From NCBI GenBank assembly GCA_029216955.1, contig JANAVB010016200.1, positions 1,283,675 through 1,347,674 on the forward strand: a stretch of DNA of 64,000 nucleotides, given 5' to 3'. The translations under genes and the position numbers were made by a program. Within the stretch, counting starts at the first letter, position 1. Every line of letters begins with the position of its first letter. Source of the stretch: Iris pallida (lineage: Eukaryota; Streptophyta; Magnoliopsida; Asparagales; Iridaceae). The notes below the pieces were generated by a model. It ran no database searches, was not told the origin of the DNA, and saw nothing but the letters and a program-made list of their open reading frames with translations. Below are positions 54,710 to 64,000 of this stretch, piece by piece.

Positions 54710-56240
54710 TGTCACGCCCCATAACCAGAATACTGAGCAGGAGCAGACAGACACAGCCAGCTACGTACATTGAAGTGAATCCCACTTCGCATACTGTCAC
54801 GGCTGTCTAGATGCATGAGGGTTTACTACAAGCTATTAGTCTCTTAGGGTCAAGAACAAGCCTAGTGTCTCAATCTCAAGCAAGAGTAAATGTAACAAGA
54901 TGGTAGATCATCAGACATACAAGGTAAGGTGTCCCAAATATTACATATTCAGATGATCATGAAGCTAGTCATACAAAATGCGAAGACTAGCAAGAGTTTA
55001 GGTCATACATAATAAACCTTAGGATTAATCAATCATGTTACAGCCCTTAGGCAGACAGGAATGTAAATTCAATACGAGCTAACACTTGTTCGACGGCTAA
55101 ATGCCTCAAAAGAATAATTTACAATAGAGTGGAAGAGCAAAATAAAACCCACTCATTGCCAGGGTTGCGCCTAGTGTTCACCATCTGACTGGAAGGCTGG
55201 AAGATCCTCGGGTGCTACTCCAAATCTGGCCATACAAAACAAGCTGGGTCAGACCCCAGAAAGAGCAAGTGCCACAAGGGAGGCTTCACTTAAGAACTAA
55301 AACCAGCATATTAGCACATGAGGCATAAAGGATAATAAAAGATATGAGTTAAAGAAATCAGGATGATAAACGATAAGGTAAAGCATAACAGTAAATGCAC
55401 TGAAGTAATCATGTACTGGCATTGTCTAGACAAGACTAGATGGGACTCCATCCATCAATCACGGCCAAGCAATGAGTACGGCTTGATACTTTAGCTAACT
55501 AGGGTTATCACAAGCCTAATTACTAACAAGATGCAATGAGATGTTCCAACAGCCACAAGCCCTGCAGACTTAATCCAGGTTATCCTGTAGTAAGTTGAGA
55601 GAGTTGGATTAGGTGACTTAGGGGTGCAACACATGACAGTGTGCTGGAAATGTGCCCTGTTCGACGGCCGGCTACAAGTCCAATTAGAGCGCCCAGATAA
55701 CGGGACTACCTGTAGCTGAAAAATCTCTTTATGAACTACTTGATCAATCTAGTCATTATCCTAGTCAGATTCAGTATGAATCCCTAACCGTGGTAACCAG
55801 GAATTCATGTCCTAGACATGATGCAAGACGAGACATGTAGCTTTACAAGCACAAACACCCACGGTATCAAGTCAAGAGTTACTTAGCAAGTCAAGATAGC
55901 CGTCACAACAGCATATCAAGATTATCATGTTAGGTTTACTTATCAAGAGTGCGCCACGACGGGCCACTATCATGTCATATTACTTGTTAAGAGTGCACCA
56001 AGACGGATCACTATCAAGAATCATCATGTCAAGTTACTTGTTAAGAGTGCACCTTAACGGCCACTATCGTGTCATATCCTTATATTATCATGAATAAGAG
56101 AAACTTGCATAAAAATAGCTAATAACATATTCTTGAAGCCAAAGAAAATATCGACAACTTTCATGTTGGAAGTTGGGAGAAATTCTGGCCACAATTCAGC
56201 CAAATAAGACATAAAATAGCCAAAAACAGCTAAAATAGGC

Positions 56241-56575
56241 ACTATGCGACATTCTGCGGCACTATGCGGCCTTTTGCGGCACTATGCGACCTCCTGCGGT
56301 ACTATGCAGCCTTATACGGCACTATGCAGCCTCCTGCGGTACTATGCAGCCTCCTGCGGCACTATACGGCAGGCTGCACTATGCGGTAGGCTGCACTATG
56401 CGGCAGGCTACATCACCATGCGATACTATGCGGCAGGCTGCACTATGCGGCAGGCTGTACTATGCGGCAGGCTGCACTATGCGGCAGGCTGCACTATACG
56501 ACAGGCTGCACTATACGGCAGGATGTACTATGCGGCAGGCTGCACTATATGTCCATGCGGCACTATTCATTCTTG
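56241..56575. repeat. ATGCGGC tandem array in LTR E
   Basis: It begins with ~20-bp units (ACTATGCGGCCTCCTGCGGC type) and passes into ~17-bp units (CTATGCGGCAGGCTGCA type) from about 56365 to 56545, twelve or so copies. The ATGCGGC core is shared with the element D arrays but the surrounding unit is different. ORFs in this stretch simply translate the repeat. Confidence 0.93.
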
Positions 56576-57001
56576 CGGCACTATTCATCGTCCCTGACAA
56601 ATTCAGCGGCAGATGAACTAAAAAATGTTAAATCTTATTTTGGCCATAACTTCCTACAAAATAAGTCGAAACCTAACTTTTCAAAGTGCATTTTAGGTAA
56701 AATTGAATTCTCTACAGCATAGAACAATTAAAACTTGAAAATAATGAAGTTTGGTAGATCAAAAACCCAAGAAACTGAAAATACAACCAACTTAGGTCTA
56801 CAAGAAATAAACCATGGAAATTAAAAATGCTAAGTACTAAAGTGTCTTAGAATCTCGTGAGGAAGACAATGGAACAAAAAAAATAGAGTTCCTCCATGAA
56901 GCAAGTTGCACTTGCCTAGGACTTGGTAGTGGGAGGAGTAAATGAAGAAGATGAAGAAGTAAATGAAGAAGTGAATGAGGAGAGAGAGAAAAGTAGTTGG
57001 G

Positions 57002-57009
57002 TTATATAT
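57002..57009 (-). promoter_or_regulatory. Probable TATA box of LTR E
   Basis: The minus strand reads ATATATAA within GATATATAACCCAAC, ~200 bp inside the LTR start. The element D LTR has a weaker TATTTATTA at the same place (near 51287). Confidence 0.5.
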
Positions 57010-57412
57010 CAACCCTCTCCATCTCAAACCAAGCCAAGCCAAGCCAAGTCAAATCAAGTCAAATTGAACCAAACCAATCAAATAAACCAAGTCAAGATCA
57101 AACCAAGACTAGGATAAGCAAGACAAGTCTAACTACGGTCCACCTGATAAATACCAAAATCTCGTATACGCATACAAAAATACGTATAACGAAAACGGGA
57201 GTGACAACTTAGGAGTGGGCTCGTGTCACGACCCACACCCTAGAGTAAGGGCACAAGACGTGGGTACGTCCAGCCTACGCCGTAGTGTCGACGGTAGAAC
57301 GCTGTCCTAGGTCAACATCTAACAATATAAAGGTACCTGTATAGTATATACTCTCCGAATAGATGTGACATAGCAGATACAGTCTCAATCACAACTAAGA
57401 TAGAGCGTGAAA

Positions 57413-57437
57413 AGATAGATAGATAGATAGATAGATA
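57413..57437. repeat. (GATA)n microsatellite
   Basis: About six GATA units in LTR B. The left copy of this part of the LTR lies outside the window. Confidence 0.95.
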
Positions 57438-58668
57438 TGAACAGAATAAAATCCATAGGGAATACAATCCAGATAAGTCTAAGTATCTAAAATAAATTCA
57501 TATCCCAAATAACATCTCAGCATCTCAATACAGTAATCCAGAAAAGATAATAAAGACATCCTAATCTAGGGGAGTGTCATCAACTGCTAGTGGGTCTAAG
57601 TCATAAGTGTTGTCTAAAGCTGCACCATGAGGGATAGACACCAGAGCCTCATCATTCACTGTAAAATTTTCAACAGGTCCAGTCAGGACAAGAGCGAGTA
57701 CAGTACATCTCAACAAATCGTAACAGGTTAGGAAATATAAACATGCTAGAGAGTAAGATACAGGAAACTGAAGAACAATATGATGTAAAAGAGAGAGACT
57801 GTAAGTAAATAGCTACAGTATATAGAGAACTAACAGTGCTAGTGATTCAGAGCATAAAATGGTTATGTAAACGGCACGATGTTGTACACGAGTAATCTAA
57901 CAGGGCGTACACGAGTAATCTACTGGATTGATTACATAACCACTTCTACTCCCCCGCCCCAATCAATACACAAGGATCTAGCCAAGTTATGTTATTATAC
58001 ACGAAGGTCATATGAATACATGATTATACACAATTTCATACGTTTCGTACACGAATGTCACGAATACAAAGAGTACACGACGCTCACGATAAAGTACACG
58101 AACACGAATACCCGATATATCCTCTAAGAGGATAACATCGCACGACAAGATCCATATAGTACTAATCTGTGTTACCAACGTGTCAGCATCATGTAAAGTA
58201 ATCTAAAGCAGGAAATATAATCCTAAATAAGATATAAAATAATCAGAGAATGTACTCGCTTGTATCCTGAGTATCTGTAGAGTATCTACTGTCCAGGAGT
58301 GGTGTCTGTCTTCTATAGAACAGTACAAGTCACTATAAGTCTAAAATGATAATAAGATGCATTACAATGCATTCTATATGAATCTAGGTCAATCTTGACT
58401 AAAGTCAACTCTCGGTCAACTCTAGTCAACTAAACTAGTCAAACTAGGTCAAATCTAAGCCAGACAAGTCTCACTAGGCCTAACTAGTCTATTCTAGCAA
58501 GCACACACCATTTCTAGACTATACCAGTCAACTAGACACTTAACTGGCATTCAAGCCACACTCATAGGTAATGAGCCATAGGCCATAGGCTATAGGCTAT
58601 GTTACCTATAGTCCAAACCACATATTCACACATATACATATGTAGGCTACTTAATAATATATGCATCA

Positions 58669-58669
58669 C

Positions 58670-58701
<32 letters not shown>

Positions 58702-58850
58702 TTATATGTATATACATAGAGGGATAGGTAGAGGAAAACATGTGAGGGTGCGATATAGCATGTGTGTGTGTGGTATAGTGTCATGAGAGTGTTCCTGTGT
58801 GTGTGTGTCATGAGTGTTAACATGTGTATGTATGGGTGTGTGTGTGGAGC
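58669..58850. repeat. AT and TG microsatellites in LTR B
   Basis: (AT)n at about 58669-58696, followed by TATATG-type repeats, then TG-rich tracts at 58758-58772 and 58794-58808 and near 58832-58846. Confidence 0.92.
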
Positions 58851-61183
58851 ATGGTGGAAAGACATAGGCTAAGCTATCTATATCCTAATTTCATAACATG
58901 CATGTTCACACAATTGTACATTTGCATAAACTTACATATCAATATATAAGTCACATTCACTTTACATTACATTTAGCTTATACAAACAGTGTAAAGGAGT
59001 GAGTGAGATGAATGGTGTGAAGTGTGCATAAGCTATCATGGTTTAGTTAGCACAAGGTTGACAGTAGAGTGCTAGGTTAGGAAATGTGTGTGTACATGTA
59101 GTATCAATATGGATTGATGTGTGGAAACATTAAGAAAATAGTGAACAAACTTCAGATTTAGTATTTAGGAATATGGGGACTGAATGACAGCTCACATTAG
59201 GTTAATAGTTAACTAACAGTGGGAAATTAACAAATTAACAATGTTCAGGAATTGAATCAAAACTAGTGAGAAGTTCTCAGTTTTAGGAAGAAATAAATGA
59301 CAGTTATACCTCTATCAAACCAAAATGAATCCCCATCAATCAGTTTTCTTTTAGCTTATCAACTACATCATTCAATCTCAGATTTGAACTAGAATGAATC
59401 TCAGTTTTGGTTAAGGAAAGAATCAAGTGACAGTTCCCATTTAACAAATTCGAACTTCATTCACCAATCGAAATCTAAACTAATAGGAATGACATGAACC
59501 AGTGAATTCACAATTACATGAGAATTTAACCATGGCAATAACTCATCAAAATTTAATTGAAAACTGGAAATTAAGTTAGAAATCGATTTCAGTTTTTTTT
59601 TTTCTTCAACAAGGGACCAATAACAGTTAACTCAAGACTAATTCAACACTTCCATTTTGAATAACCCTTCACATTGGTAACCCAATGAACAACCTAATCA
59701 GTCTTAGAATTACACATTATCCTAGTTCAGTTAACAGTCCACAGGAACATCCCAATCACTGATTTCAGGTTAAACCTGTATTTCAGTACAATGTGCATGA
59801 ATGAGAAGTGCAGGGGGTGGTGTGGTTGTACTGCCACATGTTGTGTGAGATCAAAATAGTGTGTAATAAACTGTGTGTCTAACTCAGGATCTTACAAATG
59901 TGTACAATATGGAGAGTGAGTATCAGGGAATTGAATTAAATCTCAGGAAACTGAGCACAATGGCAGTTCAATGCATCCACCATCCAATTCGAAGATCTAA
60001 AATCTAACACAATCGATCACCAATCTTTAATCAACTAAACATGTCAATTAATACCAAAATTAGTTAGAAAATAGGGGTTAAAAATCAGGATTTGAGAAAC
60101 AGTGCACACTGTGTCAATTGACAGTTTGCTATTTCAGTTGTGTGATCAAGGCTCATTCGAACCCAATATTTCCAACACAACACAAACCCCATATTGAAAG
60201 TAACTAACACACAGGTATAAGGATTAACATGGTAATCATAAAAATTCAGTTTTACAAGGGGATTCAATTTCAGAAAATAAGAAATCAGTGAATGGTATCA
60301 GTCCACTCTACATTCAAAATCCAAACGAAAATCAATCGAAGCCCAAACTCATGTGTGAACATCCTAGCAGCAACTAATACAGGTGTAAGTGCATTGAACA
60401 TGGCAATTTAAATCATAAAAGAATGGGTCTAAACACATTTAAATCCAGAAAAATCGAAAACATAAGTCTGTGTATCAGAGAATGGGAAGCTCGACAAAAT
60501 TCAACCCATTTGAAATCGAAAACCCAAAATCAGTGTGTGCTGAGTGTTCCTCACATGAAGACGTGTCTAGATGTGTCATTCGTGTCCACTAGAGTGGACA
60601 AGAAGTATCCAAATGAAATTGAAACACAGACAGTAACCCTGTGGTGTACAATTCGTGCACTGGCTCCTGCAGCCATATCGATCGACCTAGGTCACGACAC
60701 GAAGCACGTGAGGTCTCGTGCACGTTTCCATAGATAGATGAGGTCTCAGGCTAGAGGGTCGACACCCTGTATCGAGTCCTAGGCGTGTCAGTGTCCGACG
60801 CGAATATCGTATCAGTAGGGAAAACCTGTGTGCACAGTTCATGTACAAAATCAGTGCGGGAGCAATTAATCCTCCGACACGACACAAGATGACACGAGAC
60901 TCAAGGGGTGTGATGTCAGTCACTGCCCCTTGGTCTGTGCCAAGTGGCAGGCCGCCACGTGGCGTATCGTATCCACAGTGACACTCGGGTAGCAGGGCAC
61001 TGTTACCATACGAGAACGTACGTGTTCACGTGTCCAAACCGACATGACACAACACGATGGTCACCTCAGTCCAACAGAAATTGATAAGCGACATCAAACC
61101 CTAAATTTTTATTCAAACAAAAATAGCAAACAAGAACGAAATGTCCATTGTGGCATTTCGTCGAACACCTAGTATGCCCACTG

Positions 61184-61208
61184 ATACGTGTCCGATACGG
61201 ACACGTAT
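61184..61208. repeat. 25-bp palindrome in LTR B, right copy
   Basis: Identical to 1824-1848: 11-base arms around ATA, ~55 bp downstream of the minus-strand TATA box. Confidence 0.85.
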
Positions 61209-61263
61209 TGGACACGAATCCTAACAATGCCTATACCAACAGTTAGGGTAGACCTAGGGCTTC

Positions 61264-61271
61264 CTATATAT
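61264..61271 (-). promoter_or_regulatory. TATA box of LTR B (right copy)
   Basis: Same site and context as 1904-1911, ~1.06 kb inside the LTR start at 62321. Confidence 0.5.
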
Positions 61272-62321
61272 GCAATTAGAACACCATTTTATGGAGTGGT
61301 TTTGAAATTACCTATGGGTTTGAAATGGCTCAAAAGCCCCAATGTGAGTGGTTCCTCAAGCTACCAAAACTCCTTCAAATTGGTCCTTCTCTGAAATTTC
61401 TCACCATAGCGATAGAGATCACAGTAATTAGAACCTATTGTAAGAAATTTGGAAGAAAAAGGAGTTGAAATGGAGGAGTTATGGATTGGGGAAGAAAGGG
61501 GTTTACCTCTATTTCCAAACTTGCTATTTCCTAAAGGAGGCTAGCCCTAAGTGGTAGAGACATTAAATAGGGGTGTGGAACCCTAGGTGGCTGGCCATAA
61601 ATGCTAGGGTTAGGATTTTGGTTTCACTAATTGGGTTATGGGCCTCTATGGGCCTTAAGCCATAAGTCATGGTTTATGAAATCACAAGTCATTAACCAAC
61701 CTATTCATTATCTCTATTTCCCCAATTTAATCCTAATGACTAGACTATCATTAACTTAGGTTGAACTAGGGTTTCATAATCTAGCCAAGTGGTCATGACT
61801 AGGGTTAGCTTGTAGGACAGTATCCAAAGTCACTATGAGTCAAAGTCAAGAATAGCACTAAATTAAATTATACTAAAAATCACTTAAATTCCAATAATTC
61901 TAATTAATACTAACACTAATCATGGTTAGCTAAGACTAGCTATAACTAATCTAGGTTAGGTCCAAACCAAGTTAGGCTAATCACAATACATGGCAATCAA
62001 TTAAATAATATTAAAATCACACCATTCTTAATAATATATTAAATTCCAAATAATATATATTAAATTCAATTAAATTCAAAATAACAAAATACTCTCAAAT
62101 TGGAAATGATAAATGAAATACCCTAATCACATGGCTAGGCTCTAGGTCAAGTTGCCTCTAGTGTTACACTAGCAAAATACCAAAATTACAAGTCTTGGTT
62201 TAAATAGTTTAAAAAATGATTAAAAATCACCAAAAATCATAATATGAAATAAATATCAATAAATAATAATTATAATTACAAAATTTCAAAATTACCCTCA
62301 TCTAGAAAACTGGGTGTTACA

Positions 62322-64000
62322 GCTGGCCTCATGCTCTTGAGTCCCGTGTCATGACGTGTCTTGTCCGGATCCATTATGCTATTCAGGGATAGGGAATTAT
62401 TAGGGGCTATGTGATCAAAGCCACCCTGTCACTATATTCTTGTGCTTGCGCCACTCTTACCTCACGTAGGGTGTAGCGAGATCTTATTCTCATATGCTCG
62501 TTATCCAGGTTGGCCGGCATGACCCTTTCCAGTAATTTTCATGTGATTGTCGGGCCAAGTGGATAGCCTGTCCTATAACTTTTCCAAGGCGATCACATAA
62601 CGCTCTAATAATTGAAGGCGCATTTTATATTTATTTTATCGTATCATATATCCTGCTCAGTTCTACATTCAGTACTTTTCTCACCATGCTATGATATTGA
62701 TTACTCACATGTTCTACATGCTCTTATGCTAAACCTTGATTGGAGGTTAAGTTCTGTTCGGAAGAAGGTTTACAACCCCGGTCCTAATTTGGTTTACGGG
62801 TTGTAACTCGGCTTCCGAATAGCTTCCAAGTCATCCTATATCTGTCTTATATTTTATTATAATTGTCGCTTATAGAATTTGTCAATTCATATGGAACTGC
62901 TATTTGTGTGTGTACTTGCTCATTTTTCTGACAGGATACCGTTGATATATTATAGATATTTCTGAGGCAGACTGCTCGACCTACTATGGGGTCGAGATAG
63001 ATGGAGACTTAGGACAGGACTGTGGCCTGTTAGTTGAGCCACTAGACTTTGCACACCCAGAGTAGTTAGCTTCGTTAGGCTTGCCTGGACTGCGATCCAG
63101 ATTTTGTTTTAGACTGTAGTAGCTTATATTTATATTTTATGACTCTGTGATGTTGTTTGTTTCTCTCCGGCTGTGTTGGATGTTGAGCTCATTTCCTGTT
63201 TTCATATCTATCATATTTTCTTTTCGAGCTATCTATCTTAGTTTTATTTTATGATTGAGTTATGCTATATATATTCCTCCGTACGAAGATGATAGGTACC
63301 CTTATACTGTTTAGTGTAGTTTTTGTAGATGACCTATACAGCGTTCTACGTCGATTCTGCGGCATACGCTGGACGTACCCACGTGCTCGTGCCCCTAATC
63401 AGGGTGCGGATCGTGATACATCATGTCTAGGACATGGATTCCTGGTTACCACGGTCAGTAATTCATAATGAATCGAACTAGGTTAATGACTAGATTGATC
63501 AAGTAGTCCATATAGAGAGTTTTTCCTGTTATAGGAGATCCTGTTATCCCGGCCACACCTGAGAGACTTGTAGCCTGCCGACGAGTAGGGTGCGGGTCGG
63601 GATACATCATGTCTAGGACATAGATTCCTGGTTACCACGGTCAGTAATTCATAATGAATCAAACTAGGTTAATGACTAGATTGATCAAGTAGTCATATAA
63701 AGAGTTTTTCCTGTTATAGGAGATCCCGTTATCCCGGCCACACCTGAGGGACTTGTAGCCTGTCGATGAGTAGGGCACATTTTTTGCTTACTGTCATGTG
63801 GGGCACTTCTTGACAATATAAGTACTGAAAGTGCACCAGTAATCTTGATAACTCTTGTAAATCACCTCGCCTGGATAACCTGGATAGCTGCATGGCTTGT
63901 GACTGCGGGAACATCTCAACTGCATCTTGCAAGTAACTAGGCCTGTGATAACCCTAGTTAGTTAATGATATCAAGCCGTAGGACTTGATTGTCCATACAT
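62322..64000 (+). mobile_element. Tekay-like LTR fragment, second copy, cut by window end
   Basis: Identical to 2963-4641, including the tandem duplication at 63402-63772. It lies in opposite orientation to LTR E (54710-57206), on the far side of LTR B. Confidence 0.75.

Larger units (their letters stand above)
54710..57206 (-). mobile_element. LTR of element E (Tekay-like), 5' LTR with part of leader
   Basis: On the plus strand it runs TGTCACGCCCC to GGGAGTGACA; on the minus strand it starts TGTCACTCCC and ends GGGGCGTGACA. It is ~2.5 kb, related to the element D LTRs but clearly diverged. The ATGCGGC motif region is amplified as a tandem array (56241-56575). A TATA box is near 57002. Only 147 bp of leader remains on the internal side before the family C element. 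Confidence 0.82.
57224..62321 (-). mobile_element. LTR B, complete solo-like copy
   Basis: 5098 bp. On the plus strand it runs TGTCACGACCC to CTGGGTGTTACA; on the minus strand it starts TGTAACACCC and ends GGGTCGTGACA. Flanks GCTCG (57219-57223) and GCTGG (62322-62326) fit a target duplication with one mismatch, so it looks like a solo LTR. No primer-binding site or polyprotein end is next to it. Contents: GATA repeats (57413-57437), an AT run (58669-58696), TG-rich tracts (58750-58850), the 25-bp palindrome (61184-61208) and a TATA box (61264-61271). No credible ORF. From 59360 on it is the right copy of the long direct repeat. Confidence 0.82.
59360..64000. repeat. Long near-identical direct repeat, copy 2
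   Basis: Right copy of 1-4641, offset 59359-59360. It contains the end of LTR B (to 62321) and the first part of the plus-oriented LTR fragment. It runs off the window at 64000. Confidence 0.95.

Noticed and set aside
56244..56597. Two overlapping ORFs of 110-117 codons
   Set aside because: They only translate the ATGCGGC tandem array; several frames are open because the repeat lacks stops.
1..64000. Reading 1-4641 and 59360-64000 as the LTRs of one giant element
   Set aside because: Both copies contain a complete LTR boundary plus the same flanking DNA, and nested elements between them have their own LTRs and target duplications.
1..64000. Host genes, tRNA or rRNA genes
   Set aside because: I found no exon-like coding outside retroelement domains and no tRNA or rRNA signature; the tRNA-like 12- and 18-base matches are primer-binding sites.

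Overview
The window looks like intergenic DNA of a large, retrotransposon-rich plant genome. The evidence is plant-type LTR retrotransposons of three lineages: Ty1/copia SIRE-like, Ty3/gypsy Tat/Ogre-like with a second RNase H, and Ty3/gypsy Tekay/Del-like with multi-kilobase LTRs. It also has plant-style TATAAATAG promoters and AAT/AT microsatellites. I found no host protein gene, rRNA, tRNA or CRISPR array, and the species cannot be named from this sequence. Almost every base can be assigned to an LTR element or its remains.

Layout from left to right. Positions 1-2962 are the end part of a ~5.1 kb LTR (family B, minus orientation). Positions 2963-5376 are a plus-oriented fragment of a Tekay-like LTR. 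A plus-strand gypsy pol (protease then RT) begins at 5377 and is split by a complete copia element (copia-1, 5496-15190). The RT resumes at 15191 and is cut at 15619 by a Tat/Ogre-like element (15620-28962). A 3976-bp solo LTR (family C, 22359-26334) sits inside that element. A 13-base N gap (28963-28975) ends the Ogre copy. Beyond it lies a minus-strand family C element (28976-54562) with ~4 kb LTRs and only 1.3 kb of internal DNA. Its right LTR is split by a Tekay-like element (element D, 33661-51481, TSD CTATA). The left LTR of D is split in turn by a young copia element on the minus strand (copia-2, 35332-44997, TSD AAGAA). Then come the leader and 5' LTR of another Tekay-like element (E, to 57206), a solo-like family B LTR (57224-62321), and the same LTR fragment as at the left edge.

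Positions 1-4641 and 59360-64000 are nearly the same sequence, with only two 1-bp homopolymer differences noticed. Both copies run off the window. This is either a very recent tandem duplication of ~59.4 kb or an assembly artefact.

The most unusual biology is a recurring arrangement of short, family-specific palindromic motifs. Copia-1 carries pairs of a 19-bp palindrome, members 21 bp apart, in five ~76-bp tandem units upstream of its LTR TATA box. The same palindrome pair, again 21 bp apart, recurs between pol and a third ORF. Copia-2 shows the same plan with an unrelated palindrome whose pair spacing is 29 bp in the LTR and 28 bp before its own third ORF. The Ogre element repeats a TTTTACGC motif in its U3 and again, as palindromes, in its leader. 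The Tekay-like LTRs carry ATGCGGC arrays. I propose, as inference, that the copia third ORF has its own promoter sharing cis elements with the LTR. A motif-binding product of that ORF is one possibility. Most coding regions are broken. The copia-2 RT-RNase H is the only long intact pol segment.
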